A stretch of 64,000 nucleotides of DNA from Deinococcus sp. Arct2-2 (GTDB lineage Bacteria; Deinococcota; Deinococci; Deinococcales; Deinococcaceae), in NCBI RefSeq assembly GCF_004801315.1, contig NZ_SSNW01000005.1, positions 1 through 64,000 of the forward strand, read 5' to 3'. A model generated the notes under the pieces. It was not told the origin of the DNA, did not search any database, and was given only the letters and a program-made list of their open reading frames with translations. Shown here in pieces: positions 36,616 through 46,522 of this stretch; the first letter of the stretch is position 1; each line of letters starts with the position of its first letter. The position numbers and the translations under genes were made by a program.

Positions 36616-36984
36616 ATGCGTTCTATGTCCGATCTGCGTGCGGCGTGCGCGGCCCTGCCTCATTCCCAAGAAACGTTTCCATTCGGCCTAGACACCCTCG
36701 TTTGGAAGGTTGGGTTGCCCGACGCTGCCAAAATGTACGCGCTGACCGGCATCAACGCTGATCCGCTGACGCTCTCGCTGAAGGTTCGGCCCGAAGACGG
36801 CGACACGTTGCGGGCCGCGCACGCCGCGATTGTGCCGGGCTATCACCTGAATAAGCGCCACTGGGTCACGGTCACGTTGGACGGCAGTCTGCCCGACGAC
36901 TTGGTGCAGGAACTCTTGGCCGGAAGTCACGCCTTGGTCTTGGCAAGCTTCACGCGGGCGCAGCGGGCAGAATTGGGCCTATGA
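36616..36984 (+). CDS. MmcQ/YjbR family DNA-binding-fold protein
   Basis: The 122-residue protein has the YjbR (CyaY-like fold) pattern: ALPHSQETFPFGLDTLVWKVG, ALTGINADPLTLSLKV and PGYHLNKRHWVTVTLDG. The molecular role of this family is unsettled. The ATG at 36616 was chosen; an in-frame TTG at 36592 would add eight residues without family support. It overlaps the downstream methyltransferase-like gene by 4 bases (ATGA). Confidence 0.85.
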   Translation: MRSMSDLRAACAALPHSQETFPFGLDTLVWKVGLPDAAKMYALTGINADPLTLSLKVRPEDGDTLRAAHAAIVPGYHLNKRHWVTVTLDGSLPDDLVQELLAGSHALVLASFTRAQRAELGL

Positions 36985-37520
36985 AGGTCAACATCGGTGC
37001 TGGCGAGAAACACTGGGACGGCTGGAGTTCCACTCAACAGGCGGAATTGGATTTGCTGGAACCCGCTACGTTTGCCCGCTTTTTTGGTGATGCGAGAGCC
37101 AAGGCTTTCCTCTGCGAACACGTGTGGGAGCACTTGACGGTGCAACAGGGGAGAGCGGCGGCGCGGTTGGTCTTCGCCTATTTAAACCCCGGCGGGTTCC
37201 TGCGCGTGGCTGTGCCAGACGCTCTGCATCCCGATCCGGCTTATCAAGCGATGGTGGCGGTCAATGGCCCCGGCCCCGCCGCCGATCATCAAATCGTGTA
37301 CACGCTGGACACCTTCGCGCCCATCTTCGCCGCCGCTGGATTCCGCGTGCGCCCGCTGGAATGGTGGGATGCGGCGGGCCAGTTTCACCGCGCCGACTGG
37401 AACCCAGCCGATGCACCGATAGGCCGCTGTAGCCATCTGGATGATCGAAACGCGGCGTGGCGAGCGGTCACAGGCAAGCCGGGATTCACAAGCCTGATTT
37501 TGGATTGCTTCCGGCCATAA
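36981..37520 (+). CDS. Predicted SAM-dependent methyltransferase-like protein
   Basis: The 179-residue protein begins VNIGAGEKHWDGW, a compact version of motif I, then HVWEHLTVQQG (motif IV type EHL) and LNPGGFLRVAVPD (post-motif helix). Proteins with this short form are annotated as predicted methyltransferases linked to polysaccharide or small-molecule modification. It is translationally coupled to YjbR by a 4-base overlap. Confidence 0.72.
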   Translation: MKVNIGAGEKHWDGWSSTQQAELDLLEPATFARFFGDARAKAFLCEHVWEHLTVQQGRAAARLVFAYLNPGGFLRVAVPDALHPDPAYQAMVAVNGPGPAADHQIVYTLDTFAPIFAAAGFRVRPLEWWDAAGQFHRADWNPADAPIGRCSHLDDRNAAWRAVTGKPGFTSLILDCFRP

Positions 37521-37525
37521 GGAGC

Positions 37526-37556
37526 CGGGAGCCGAAGGCAATCGCCCGGGCTCCCG
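37526..37556. terminator. Candidate bidirectional hairpin between convergent genes
   Basis: CGGGAGCC (37526-37533) pairs with GGCTCCCG (37549-37556) around a 15-base loop. There is no T-run on either side, so termination is uncertain; the position between the methyltransferase and alaS stops is the main argument. Confidence 0.4.
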
Positions 37557-37574
37557 CTCACCGTTGTTGTTTGT

Positions 37575-40289
37575 TTAGAACGCCGTGTCCAGCGCCTCCA
37601 ACGCGGCGTCCGGGTTCTGAATTCCGGCCTGTGCCATATCGGGGCGGCCCCCGCCTTTGCCCCCCGCTGCGGCGGCCAGTTTGCCCACCAGTTGGCCCGC
37701 GTGTGCGCCCTTCGCTACAGCCTCTTTGGTAGCCTTCACCACCAATCCGGCGTCCGAGGCGATCACCACGAGGTCTGCGCCGCTGGTGTCGAGGAGCTTG
37801 TCGGCGGCTCCGCGCAGTTCGTTGCCTGCAATCCCGGTCAGTTTGAGGGCCGCTACCCGGAAGCCGCCCAACTCGCGCAGAGGAGCCGCGCCGCCGCTGC
37901 CTCCGCCCATCTGCGCTTCGGTCAGTTGGCGGCGTACCTGCACCGTTTCTTTCTCGGCGGCCTTCAGTTGGGCCTGCAAGCCTGCCACGCGCACTTCCAG
38001 TCCGTCTAGGCTGGTATTCAGGCTGGCGGCAAGGCGGGCGTCACTGTTCAGGCGCTCGCGCAGCCAAGCGGTGGCGGCCTCACCTGCCAGAGCCTCAATC
38101 CGGCGCACGCCTGCCGCTACGTTTTCGTCGCTGAGGAGCACGAATGCGCCGATTTCACCCGTGCGGGTCACGTGTGCGCCGCCGCAGAGTTCCTTGCTGC
38201 TCACCGTGTGGCCGTTCAGGGTCACGTCGCCCTCCACGCTCACCACGCGCACGGTGTCGCCGTACTTCTCGCCGAAGAGGGCCGTCGCGCCCGCTGCTTT
38301 GGCCTCGGCAATCAGCATTTCCTGCCACTTCACGGCAAAGTCGGCGCTGATCCAGCGGCTCACTAGGCGTTCCACTTCCGCTATTTCTGCTGTACTCAGG
38401 GCCGCGCTGTGCGAGAAATCGAAGCGCAGACGATCCGGGGCTACCAGAGATCCAGCTTGGCGCACGCCGTCTCCCAACACCGCACGCAGGGCCGCATGCA
38501 GCAGGTGGGTGGCGGTATGGTGGCGCTCGGTGGCCTGCCGCGCTCCGTCTACCACGCCGCGCACCGTCACGTCGGGAGTCAGGGTTCCGGCGTGCACTTC
38601 CACTTCATGCAGGAACACACCGCCGGGGGTCTTGCGGGTATCGCGCACCACGCCCGCCCCGGCGAGGCCGTCCTCGCCCGTCCATTCCAGCCGTCCGGTG
38701 TCGCCCACTTCGCCGCCGCCCTCGGCGTAAAACGGCGTCTGCGTCAGCACCACCGTACCCGCCGTGCCTGCTTCCAGCGCGTCCACGCGGCCCTCGGAGG
38801 TCATCAGGGCCAGCACTTGCCCCTCGGCTTCCAGTTGGTCATAGCCCACAAACGCGGTAGCGCTCAGATCGCCCACCGTATCTTGCCCGCCAAACAGCTC
38901 CGATTTGCCGTATTTGCTGCCTGCCCGCGCCAGCATTTGCGCCCGCTCTAGGCTCTCGGCGTATCCAGCTTCATCCACGCTCACGCCGTATTCTTCGGCA
39001 ATTTCTTTGGTCAGGTCTACGGGAAAGCCGTAGGTATCGTAGAGCGTGAAGGCTTCTTCGCCGCCCAGAATGCCCCCCTGCTGCATGCCTTCCAGCAATC
39101 CGCCCAGTCGCTGAATGCCGCCTTCCAACGTCTTCAGGAACCGTTCTTCCTCGGCCCGAATAGCAGCGGTCACGCGGGCTTCTTCCGTCACCAGTTCGGG
39201 GTAGCCGCCGCCCATGCTCGCCACCACCAACGGAACCAGCGTGTGCAGCACGGGTTCGCGCAGGCCCAACAGGTAGGCATGACGGCTGGCACGGCGCAAA
39301 ATCTTACGAATCACATAGCCGCGCCCGGTGTTGCTGAGGCTCACGCCGTCGGCCAAGGTCATGCTGACAGAGCGCACATGCTCGGCCACCACGCGGTGCG
39401 AGATGCTTTCTGGCCCCAAGTACGGCTTACCGCTCAGTTCCACGATCCGGGCAATAATCGGCGCAAACACATCGTTGGAATAGAAGTCGAATACGTCCTG
39501 CACGACGGTGGCGATGCGCTCTAGGCCCATGCCCGTATCTATGTTTTTGGCGGGCAAGTCCAGCAGCGTCGGGGTTCCGTCGGCCTGCGGTTCCTGCCGC
39601 TCGAACTGCGGGAACACGTTGTTCCAGATTTCCAAGAAGCGGGCGCTTTCGCGGGTGTCGGCGTATTCAGCCCACGTATCGTCGCCGTAGGCTGGCCCCC
39701 GGTCATAAAAAATCTCGCTGCATGGCCCACACGGGCCGTTTGGCCCCTTGGCGGGTGCATCGGCGGGCCAGAAATTCTCGTCGGCCCCAAAGCGCAGCAG
39801 GTGGTCTTCGGGCAGCCCAATTTCCTTCGTCCAAATCTCGAACGCTTCCTCGTCGTCCTCGTAAATGGTGGCGTACAGCTTGGATTTGTCCAGCCCCATC
39901 CATTCGGGTTCGGTCAGAAACTCCCACGCCCACATCAGCGCGTCCCGCTTGAAGTAGTCGCCAAATGAAAAGTTCCCCAGCATTTCCAAGAGGGAACAAT
40001 GCCGCAGTGTGCGCCCCACGTTTTCTATGTCGCCCACGCGCAGGCATTTTTGGGCGGTGGTCACGCGGGGATTGTCGCCGTAGCCGGGGAATTTGGCCGC
40101 CGCACCCATAAACTGCGGCTTAAAGGGCTGCATGCCCGCCACCGTAAACAGCGTGGTGGGATCAGGCGCGATCAGGCTGTGGCTGGGCAGGCGCAGGTGG
40201 CCTTTGCTCTCGAAAAAAGACAGATACTTTTCACGAATCTGTGCCGTGGTTGGAGCAGTCGTCGGGGCAGTGGTGGGCGGAACCGTCAT
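37575..40289 (-). CDS. alaS: Alanyl-tRNA synthetase
   Basis: The 904-residue enzyme is full length. The catalytic domain has KYLSFFESKGH, TLFTVAGMQPFKPQF and GRGYVIRKILRRA; the editing domain has the HHTATHLLHA zinc motif and ELCGGAHV; the C-terminal C-Ala/DHHA1 part closes it. It charges tRNA-Ala and edits Ser/Gly. A short Thr/Ala/Pro-rich lead of about 15 residues precedes the canonical N-terminus. TAGACT lies 7 bases before the ATG (leaderless). Confidence 0.98.
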   Translation of the reverse strand: MTVPPTTAPTTAPTTAQIREKYLSFFESKGHLRLPSHSLIAPDPTTLFTVAGMQPFKPQFMGAAAKFPGYGDNPRVTTAQKCLRVGDIENVGRTLRHCSLLEMLGNFSFGDYFKRDALMWAWEFLTEPEWMGLDKSKLYATIYEDDEEAFEIWTKEIGLPEDHLLRFGADENFWPADAPAKGPNGPCGPCSEIFYDRGPAYGDDTWAEYADTRESARFLEIWNNVFPQFERQEPQADGTPTLLDLPAKNIDTGMGLERIATVVQDVFDFYSNDVFAPIIARIVELSGKPYLGPESISHRVVAEHVRSVSMTLADGVSLSNTGRGYVIRKILRRASRHAYLLGLREPVLHTLVPLVVASMGGGYPELVTEEARVTAAIRAEEERFLKTLEGGIQRLGGLLEGMQQGGILGGEEAFTLYDTYGFPVDLTKEIAEEYGVSVDEAGYAESLERAQMLARAGSKYGKSELFGGQDTVGDLSATAFVGYDQLEAEGQVLALMTSEGRVDALEAGTAGTVVLTQTPFYAEGGGEVGDTGRLEWTGEDGLAGAGVVRDTRKTPGGVFLHEVEVHAGTLTPDVTVRGVVDGARQATERHHTATHLLHAALRAVLGDGVRQAGSLVAPDRLRFDFSHSAALSTAEIAEVERLVSRWISADFAVKWQEMLIAEAKAAGATALFGEKYGDTVRVVSVEGDVTLNGHTVSSKELCGGAHVTRTGEIGAFVLLSDENVAAGVRRIEALAGEAATAWLRERLNSDARLAASLNTSLDGLEVRVAGLQAQLKAAEKETVQVRRQLTEAQMGGGSGGAAPLRELGGFRVAALKLTGIAGNELRGAADKLLDTSGADLVVIASDAGLVVKATKEAVAKGAHAGQLVGKLAAAAGGKGGGRPDMAQAGIQNPDAALEALDTAF

Positions 40290-40419
40290 AGGGTGCAGTC
40301 TATCAGCGGCGGGGAAGGGGTGAATCTGCCGAATGGCGCGGAGAGGAGTTGGCGGGCAAAGAAAACGAGGAGACACCTGTTCAGCGCCCCCTCGTTCTTT
40401 ACTTGTCTGACCAGCTTGC

Positions 40420-41454
40420 TCAGTCCAAGTCCACAGCCCACCACGCTTCCCTCTGTGCGGCGAGGCGGGCGCGGGGATCGCCAATGGTATCCAGAGCGCG
40501 GGCCAAACCCTGCCAGTCCAGTTCGCTCATCGGGTCAATGGCCAGTGCGCGTTGGTGCAGCATGGCGGCGTCTTTGGCGCGTCCGGCTTCGGTGGCGGCG
40601 CGGGCGGCGAGGCCCAGAATGCTCAGCTGCTTTTGCTCCAGCCGCGAGCGCACATCGTCTACCCACGGGCTATCGGCTCCGGGCAAAAAGTGACCGTAGA
40701 TGGCCGCCAGTTCGCGCAGTTCCTCTAGGCCGAGGCTGCCGTTTTCAGCCTGCCCCGCCAGCAGTTCGTAGCGCTGCACGTCGTATTCGGGCGTCAGATC
40801 GACGGCCAGCGCATAGCGGCGATTGGTGCTGACCACTGCTTCGTTGCTGAGGCTGCGGCGGAGGCGGTGCAAGGTGGTATGAAACAGGCTGCTGGCGCGG
40901 GCTTCGTCTTTTTCGGGCCAGAGGGCCTCGGCGGCTTCCCAACTCGTCACTTCTTTGTGTTCCAGCAGATAGAAGAACAGTTCCAGCGCCTTGCGCGACA
41001 CCCACGCCACCGCCGCGCCCTTCCAAACCACTTGGGCCGTGCCTAAGCCCTTAGCTAACATGCCGCTTTCGCCCTGAATCGTCAGTCCGGCGCGGCGCAA
41101 CCGGGCGTCTACGGCGGTGGTCAGATCAAGCGGCGTAAAGGGCTTGGGCAGGTAGTCGTCGGCCCCTAAGTTCATGCCCCGGCGCACGTCTCCGCGCTCT
41201 GCATGGCTGGACAGCAGCACGAAGGGCAACGCGCCCAACTGCTCGTTGTCACGCACTTTTTCTAAAAACTCCAGACCCGTCATGTACGGCATGACCACGT
41301 CGCTGATCACCAGATCAGGCGTGAACACTTTTAGCAAATCAAGGGCTTCGACAGGATGGTTGCTGGTGCGGACCTCATGCCCAGCACGCGACAAAATGAC
41401 ACTGATCAATTTTAGGATGGCGGCGTCGTCATCCACGACAAGGATGCGCGGCAT
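40420..41454 (-). CDS. Response regulator with a bacterial transcriptional activation (BTAD) domain
   Basis: The 344-residue protein has an N-terminal CheY-like receiver with acidic D8/D9, the phosphorylation site D52 and PKPF near residue 104, then a winged-helix region (AAVAWVSRKALELFFYLLEHKEVTSWEAAEALWPE) and a C-terminal TPR-like helical BTAD domain (AARAATEAGRAKDAAMLHQRAL). It is probably a DNA-binding activator. TAGACT lies 6 bases before the ATG (leaderless). No histidine kinase is adjacent, so it is an orphan. Confidence 0.88.
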   Translation of the reverse strand: MPRILVVDDDAAILKLISVILSRAGHEVRTSNHPVEALDLLKVFTPDLVISDVVMPYMTGLEFLEKVRDNEQLGALPFVLLSSHAERGDVRRGMNLGADDYLPKPFTPLDLTTAVDARLRRAGLTIQGESGMLAKGLGTAQVVWKGAAVAWVSRKALELFFYLLEHKEVTSWEAAEALWPEKDEARASSLFHTTLHRLRRSLSNEAVVSTNRRYALAVDLTPEYDVQRYELLAGQAENGSLGLEELRELAAIYGHFLPGADSPWVDDVRSRLEQKQLSILGLAARAATEAGRAKDAAMLHQRALAIDPMSELDWQGLARALDTIGDPRARLAAQREAWWAVDLD

Positions 41455-41607
41455 GGCGGTAGTCTAGCAGGCTGTTGCTGGGCTGCACCATCAAGTGACC
41501 GTGAATGCAGTATTTTTAACAGTTTTGTCTCAAACACTTTTGGGCAAGGGGCGCGGCTTGAGGCGAAACGCCGGACAGTCTCCGCATTCTTGTTCTAGGC
41601 TGGGGCC

Positions 41608-43107
41608 ATGACTTCCCCGCTGCATCTCCTGTTGGCCCGAACCCTCACGCTCGATCCTGCCCAGCCCGACGCCGGAGCCGTGCTGGTGGGCGGTGGGCGC
41701 GTGCTGGCGGTGGGTTCTGCCGAAGAAATGCGGCGAATCGCGCCCCAAGCCGAGCAACACGATCACCGCGACTTGCTGCTCACGCCGGGGCTGGCCGACG
41801 CGCACATTCACCTTGTCGGCTACGGCTTTTCCCTCTCGGAAGTGGGGCTACACGGCGCACGCAGCGTCTCGGAGGTGTTGGCGCGGGTGGCGCAGCGGGC
41901 CATGAATACACCGCACGGCACATGGATTCGCGGCGGCGGCTTTCTGATGAGTGAATTGGGTCTGAATGATTTCCCCACCGCTGCCGTGCTGGACGAGGTT
42001 AGCCCGCATCATCCGGTCTTGCTATATTCGCGCGATCTGCATTCGGCATGGGCCAATTCGCTGGCGCTCCGCTTGGCCGGGGTCACAGAATCCACGCCCG
42101 ATCCAGAAGGCGGAAAGATCGTGCGGCCCCTCGGAACGCTACTGGAAAACGCCACCGATCTCGTCGCGGGCGTCATTCCGGCCCCCAGCGAGGCGCAGTA
42201 TCTGGCCGCCGCCCGTGCTGGGGCCGCTGACCTCGTGGCACGCGGGTATGTCAGCGCCCACACGATGGCCTTCGAATCCCCCGAAGCGCCCCGCGCCCTG
42301 CAAACGCTCGCTTCACGCGCAGAATTGCCGCTGCGGGTCTGGGCCACCTTGCCGCACGAACGCCTGCATCTGGCCCACGAATTGGGACTAGGGTTGAATC
42401 CCGGCGGCCTGTTTCAGTGGGGCGGCGTCAAGTTTTTTGCCGATGGGGCGCTGGGCAGCCGCACCGCTTGGCTGCACGCGCCCGGATTTGCCGATGGCAG
42501 CGGCACCGGCATTCCGCTGGACTCGCCCGACCTGATCCGTGAACTGGGCGCACAGGCCATTGCACTGGGCCTCACGCCCGTGACGCACGCCATCGGAGAC
42601 CGGGCCAATACCGAGGTGCTGGACGCCTACGACAGCCTGCGCGGTGCGGCGGAGGCACGCGGCATCCGCCTGAGAATCGAACACGCCCAACACTTGCGGC
42701 CCGCCGATATTGCCCGGTTTTCTGGCCTCACCGCCAGCGTCCAGCCCATGCACCTTCAAGGCGACGGCGCGATGATTCGCCAGTTGTTGCCGCATCTGGA
42801 GCGCGAAACCTACGCCTTCCGCGCCCTGCGCGATGCCGGAGCGGTGTTGGCCTTTGGCAGTGACGCCCCCGTGACCCCGCCCGACTACCGCGCCAATTTT
42901 GCCGCCGCCATCAGCCGGGTAGACGATGAGGGCGGACGGGTGGCCCCGCACGAGGCCCTGACCGAACTGGACGTGCTGCACGCCCACACACGTGGCCCTG
43001 CGCTGGCCGCAGGCTGGGACGATGAAGGCATCATTCGTCCCGGCGCACGGGCGGCGTTTACGTTGTGGGACAGGCCGGGCGGCAATGCGCGGGCGCTGGT
43101 GCTGTAA
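41608..43107 (+). CDS. Amidohydrolase (YtcJ/DUF6282-like)
   Basis: The 499-residue protein is a metal-dependent amidohydrolase: a beta-rich start, then [12 protein letters not shown] with the HxH metal pair, [15 protein letters not shown], and [11 protein letters not shown] near the end. This arrangement matches the YtcJ group, predicted to act on imides or amides. TAGGCT lies 6 bases before the ATG (leaderless). It is convergent with yebC, with repeat C2 between. Confidence 0.88.
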   Translation: MTSPLHLLLARTLTLDPAQPDAGAVLVGGGRVLAVGSAEEMRRIAPQAEQHDHRDLLLTPGLADAHIHLVGYGFSLSEVGLHGARSVSEVLARVAQRAMNTPHGTWIRGGGFLMSELGLNDFPTAAVLDEVSPHHPVLLYSRDLHSAWANSLALRLAGVTESTPDPEGGKIVRPLGTLLENATDLVAGVIPAPSEAQYLAAARAGAADLVARGYVSAHTMAFESPEAPRALQTLASRAELPLRVWATLPHERLHLAHELGLGLNPGGLFQWGGVKFFADGALGSRTAWLHAPGFADGSGTGIPLDSPDLIRELGAQAIALGLTPVTHAIGDRANTEVLDAYDSLRGAAEARGIRLRIEHAQHLRPADIARFSGLTASVQPMHLQGDGAMIRQLLPHLERETYAFRALRDAGAVLAFGSDAPVTPPDYRANFAAAISRVDDEGGRVAPHEALTELDVLHAHTRGPALAAGWDDEGIIRPGARAAFTLWDRPGGNARALVL

Positions 43108-43203
43108 AACCGTGAGTGGGTAGTGGTGAGTAGTGATTGGGAAAAGCACTGCACCGAAGATCAATTCAGCTTTTGACCTTCCCAGTGACCACTACCCACT
43201 TAC
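43108..43203. repeat. Family C intergenic repeat, copy C2
   Basis: Shares with copy C1 the words GTGGTGAGTAGT, GGGAAAAGCAC, GAAGATCAAT and TTTTGACCTTCCCA, with inverted ends (GTGAGTGGGTAGTGG and CCACTACCCACTTAC). It fills the space between convergent amidohydrolase and yebC genes and includes the yebC stop codon at its right edge. Confidence 0.72.
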
Positions 43204-43934
43204 TCCTCTTCATCCTCCGGCATATCCGCATTCGAATACACGTTCTGCACGTCATCCAAGTCTTCTAGGGCTTCCATCAGCACCAGCAGCTTGCGGATGT
43301 CGTCGCCCTCTACGGCTACCGTATTGCTGGGAATCATGCTCATCTGGGCGCTTTCTACGGCGAATCCGGCGGCGGTCAGGCCGTCTTGCACGGCGTACAA
43401 GTCGGCAGGGGCGGCGGTAATTTCTAGGCCGTCCTCACTCTCCACAAAGTCTTCCGCGCCGTGTTCTATGGCAGCTTCCTGAGCGGCTTCAGAAGCGTCG
43501 GCCACCAGCAGCACGCCTTTTTTCTCGAATTGCCACGCCACGCTGCCGCTGTTGCCCATGCTGCCGCCCTTCTTGGAAAAGACGCTGCGGACTTCGGCCA
43601 CCGTGCGGTTCACGTTGTCGGTCAGGGCCTCAATGAAAATGGCCGTTCCGCCGGGGCCATAGCCCTCGTAATTCACTTCTTTGTACTCCGCCGCACCCTC
43701 GCCCGCGCCCAACGCCCGCTTGATGGCGCTATCGATGTTGTCTACCGGAACCGTATCGGTTTTGGCCGCCGCGATGCAGTTCTTCAGGCTGAGGTTGCCC
43801 GCCGGATCGCCGCTGCCGCCCGAACGCACCGCCGCCGTAATGGCCCGCAGATGCTTGCTGATCATGGCCGAACGCCGTTTGTCGTTGGCCCCCTTTTTGC
43901 GCTTGATTTGCGACCATTTACTGTGACCGGCCAT
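43200..43934 (-). CDS. yebC: YebC/PmpR family transcriptional regulator
   Basis: The 244-residue protein begins [21 protein letters not shown], the invariant YebC start, and includes [23 protein letters not shown] in a slightly varied form ([11 protein letters not shown]). YebC proteins act as regulators or translation factors. A GGAG ribosome site (43946-43949) precedes an ACACACAC spacer and the ATG. It ends within repeat C2. Confidence 0.95.
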   Translation of the reverse strand: MAGHSKWSQIKRKKGANDKRRSAMISKHLRAITAAVRSGGSGDPAGNLSLKNCIAAAKTDTVPVDNIDSAIKRALGAGEGAAEYKEVNYEGYGPGGTAIFIEALTDNVNRTVAEVRSVFSKKGGSMGNSGSVAWQFEKKGVLLVADASEAAQEAAIEHGAEDFVESEDGLEITAAPADLYAVQDGLTAAGFAVESAQMSMIPSNTVAVEGDDIRKLLVLMEALEDLDDVQNVYSNADMPEDEEE

Positions 43935-44077
43935 GTGTGTGTGTCTCCTTGAGTCTGGCGCGTTCCTTAAGTTGGAATGCCCAGAGCGGCGGCCATTCTA
44001 AAGCAGCACACTCTCAAGCGGCACAGAAGAATCAACACGGAAGAAATGCTCCTGTTTGGTTCGGCGGCCAACGCTGC

Positions 44078-44208
44078 GTGTAGACCCCCCAGTCTGCTCC
44101 GCAGCCAGCCCCCCTTAGAGGGGAGCGCAACGGCTTTTGTCCCCACCTCTAAGGGGGGGCGTTGCAAAGCAACGGGGGGGGGTTCACCTGCCAACTCTAC
44201 CTTCCAAC
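44078..44208. repeat. Family B intergenic palindromic repeat, copy B5
   Basis: Runs from TGTAGACCCCCCAGTCTGC to GGGGGGGGTTCACC with CTGCTCCGCAG, CCCCTTAGAGGGG and GTTGCAAAGCAAC between. It lies between the tandem yebC and DUF418 genes and ends at the DUF418 stop. Confidence 0.75.
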
Positions 44209-44209
44209 T

Positions 44210-45409
44210 TTACTTCTGCCACCCATATACCAGCGCCCGTACTAGCCGTTCCAGCGGCCCCATGCCCCAGCGCCGCAGCACCCACGCACTCGTCGGCAAT
44301 TGAGCCAGCCCCACCAGCAGCGCCAACGCCACCGCCGACGCCGCCCCCCACTGCCCGTACTGCGCTCCGGCGTAGGGGTAGAACACGGTGGTCATAATCA
44401 GGCTTTGGGCGATGTAGTTGCTCATGGCAACGCGCCCACTGGCGGCGAAGGCCAGCCACCCGCCCAGTTTGTTCTGCGCTGCCAACGTGCCCAGCACGCC
44501 TACATATCCCAGCGCCAGCGCCAGCCCGCCGCCCATTCGTACCGGAGTTGCCAGCAGCCCCGAAGCGTAATCGCCCCGCGTATTCAGCCATGCCAGCAGC
44601 ACGCCCAGCGGCAGGCCCAGCCCCCAGCCCCACACACTCAGGCGGCGCAGCAGCGGCAGATGCTCGTGTGGGCGCAGCAGCAGGCCTATGCGGTAGGCGG
44701 CGGCCCCCAGGCAAAACAGGGCCAGCAGCCAGGGTCCGTTGAAGATGCTCCCGCCAATCAGGTTGACACTGAAATCGCCCGCCCGCTCGTTCAGCACCTC
44801 CGGGTAGGGCATGTCGGGGGTGAACTGTTGCAGCCCCGCATATCGCCCAAAGCGTGTGCTGGACAGGCTGGCCTGCACCCCTGCCACCACCCCGTCTGCC
44901 AGCCACCATCCCCCCATTCCCCCTGCCACCAGAACCAGCGTCGGCGCAGTCAGCCTCGCCGTCAGCAGCAGGGCAGCGGCCAGCAGCGCGTAATTGGCAA
45001 TGATGTCGCCGTGCCAGATAAAAATAAAATGCAGCGTGCCCAGCGCCAGCAAGACCGCGTGCCGCCGCAAAAACGTGCCCACGCCCTGCCGCGCCAGCAG
45101 CCCCGCCGCGCCCCAGCCGAACAGCATGGCAAACAGGCTGATAGAGCGGCCATTGGCAAAAATGTCGGTCACGATTTGCACGGCGCGGTCTAGGCCGCCC
45201 TGAGTCCACACCCGGAACCCGGCGAAATCCTGCACATTCACGATCAGGATGCCCAGAAGCGCCAGCCCGCGCAGCACGTCGGGCAGCGGCGAACGCTGGC
45301 GCACGGGGCCGCGTTCCGGGGGCGCTTCAGTGTTCAGCGGCAGTGAATCTGGCGGAATCTCTGGCGGTGCGTCCAAATGTGTATCAGGCTGGGGCGGCAG
45401 CGCGGTCAT
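44210..45409 (-). CDS. DUF418 (YeiB-like) membrane protein
   Basis: The 399-residue protein has a Pro/Glu-rich N-terminus, then eight or more membrane segments with [20 protein letters not shown] near residue 43, the DUF418 signature, and a C-terminal [13 protein letters not shown]. Members resemble acyltransferase 3 membrane folds; function is unknown, and transport or surface modification are possible. TAGCCT lies 6 bases before the ATG (leaderless). Confidence 0.88.
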   Translation of the reverse strand: MTALPPQPDTHLDAPPEIPPDSLPLNTEAPPERGPVRQRSPLPDVLRGLALLGILIVNVQDFAGFRVWTQGGLDRAVQIVTDIFANGRSISLFAMLFGWGAAGLLARQGVGTFLRRHAVLLALGTLHFIFIWHGDIIANYALLAAALLLTARLTAPTLVLVAGGMGGWWLADGVVAGVQASLSSTRFGRYAGLQQFTPDMPYPEVLNERAGDFSVNLIGGSIFNGPWLLALFCLGAAAYRIGLLLRPHEHLPLLRRLSVWGWGLGLPLGVLLAWLNTRGDYASGLLATPVRMGGGLALALGYVGVLGTLAAQNKLGGWLAFAASGRVAMSNYIAQSLIMTTVFYPYAGAQYGQWGAASAVALALLVGLAQLPTSAWVLRRWGMGPLERLVRALVYGWQK

Positions 45410-45545
45410 GGACGCAGGCTAGAGCATTTGGCTATCTCCAGAGAAGTTGAGATGATGAAAAATGTCAGCTCCGCAGAATGTTTTTATTGATTCCCGTCCG
45501 GCTGAGCATCGTCCAAACTTGACGGTTGCGAGCGAACCTCTCAGT

Positions 45546-45600
45546 TGGCTGTGCAGACGGCCCCCCTTGAGGGGAGCGCAAAAGCTCTTGCCAAGCCAAG
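45546..45600. repeat. Family B fragment, copy B6
   Basis: Contains GGCCCCCCTTGAGGGGAGCGCAAAAGCTCTTG, matching part of the B units but lacking the terminal TGAACCCCC/GGGGGTT arms. It is the only copy found in a divergent rather than 3'-flanking position. Confidence 0.55.
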
Positions 45601-45633
45601 CAAAAGTCAATAAGCGGCTGAACAGGGGAGCAA

Positions 45634-45658
45634 TAAAAAATCCGCCTTCTGGGGGCGG
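45634..45658 (-). terminator. Terminator of the candidate tiny RNA
   Basis: Minus-strand stem CCGCC/GGCGG (45654-45658 and 45642-45646) with a 7-base loop, followed by ATTTTTTA. Confidence 0.65.
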
Positions 45659-45691
45659 TGTCTGAGTTACCCTAGCTGGGTCAACTTGATT
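45634..45691 (-). ncRNA. Candidate tiny RNA (about 57 nt) with its own promoter and terminator
   Basis: On the minus strand a consensus-like promoter (TTGACT, 17-base spacer, TATACT; 45698-45726) leads into a transcript that contains an ACCCAGCTAGGGT hairpin and ends at CCGCC...GGCGG followed by A and six T residues. No ORF with a ribosome site fits inside. The unit points at DUF418, which has its own leaderless promoter, so an attenuated leader is the alternative reading. Confidence 0.45.
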
Positions 45692-45697
45692 GAAAGA

Positions 45698-45726
45698 AGT
45701 ATAACGCGGTATGCAGGGCCAGTCAA
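45698..45726 (-). promoter_or_regulatory. Strong promoter of the candidate tiny RNA
   Basis: Read on the minus strand, TTGACT (45721-45726) and TATACT (45698-45703) are separated by exactly 17 bases, among the closest matches to the consensus in this window. Confidence 0.65.
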
Positions 45727-45783
45727 GCTATGCAGGCGGATTCTTTCCCCTCTGTGGCTTGCCCCGCCCGCTAAACTGCCCAC

Positions 45784-46341
45784 ATGAACCGCGAGCAAGC
45801 CCACGCCTTGATGCTGGAACACACGCCCTCCGAGTCGTTGCGGCGGCACATGCTGAATGTGGAAGCCGCCATGCGCTGGTATGCGCGGCACTGGAACGAA
45901 GACGAAGACCTGTACGCCGTCACGGGCCTGCTGCACGACTTCGACTACGAACTTCGCCCCGAAACCCATCCCTACTGGGGTGTGGAATTCCTACGAACCA
46001 ACACCGATACGCCGGAAGCCGTACTGGACGCCATTATGGGTCACGCCGCCTACACGGATACGCCCCGCACGTCGCTGCTGTCGCGCACGCTGTTTGCCGT
46101 AGACGAACTGTCGGGCTTGGTGCAGGCCGCCGCACTGGTACGCCCTGACCGCGATGTGCGCGGCGTGGAACTGTCCAGCCTCAAAAAGCGCTTCAAGAAC
46201 AAGGCGTTTGCAGGCGGCGTGAACCGTGAGGAAGTGGTGCAGGGTGCAGAGGAACTGGGCGTAGACCTTGACCAGCATATGCAAAACGTGCTGAGTGCGA
46301 TGCAGGTAGCGGCGCAAGCGGAGGCCACTACCGACGAATAA
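45784..46341 (+). CDS. HD-domain phosphohydrolase-like protein
   Basis: The 185-residue protein has the HD metal site: H in RRHMLNVEAAMRWYARHW, HD in LLHDFDYEL (residues about 51-52) and a further H in GHAAYTD. It fits HDIG-type stand-alone phosphohydrolases. TAAACT lies 6 bases before the ATG (leaderless). The substrate is unknown; a nucleotide is plausible. Confidence 0.87.
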   Translation: MNREQAHALMLEHTPSESLRRHMLNVEAAMRWYARHWNEDEDLYAVTGLLHDFDYELRPETHPYWGVEFLRTNTDTPEAVLDAIMGHAAYTDTPRTSLLSRTLFAVDELSGLVQAAALVRPDRDVRGVELSSLKKRFKNKAFAGGVNREEVVQGAEELGVDLDQHMQNVLSAMQVAAQAEATTDE

Positions 46342-46468
46342 CTGCGTTCTGCCAGCGGAGAAACTTAGAAAACATTGTCCTGATAGGGATGTTGTAACAG
46401 AAGCATCCGGGCTTTCAAAACATGCCTGAGTTCCCGTTTCCACAAACTGGCCAAAATTGAACATTTAT

Positions 46469-46506
46469 CTGACCCTTAGCTTTGGCCTTGGGGTCAGCTT
46501 CTTTAT
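46469..46506 (+). terminator. Candidate terminator downstream of the HD gene
   Basis: CTGACCC (46469-46475) pairs with GGGTCAG (46491-46497), loop 15 bases, followed by CTTCTTTATA. Weak T-run but suitable position. Confidence 0.4.
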
Positions 46507-46522
46507 ACCGGATGGTCAAAGA

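Larger units (their letters stand above)
45410..45783. other. 374-base divergent intergenic region with a repeat fragment and a micro-transcription unit
   Basis: Between DUF418 and the HD gene lie a family B fragment (45546-45600) and the small promoter-terminator unit described at 45634-45726. The HD gene's own -10 box TAAACT is at 45772-45777. The stretch 45420-45540 has no recognised feature. Confidence 0.5.
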
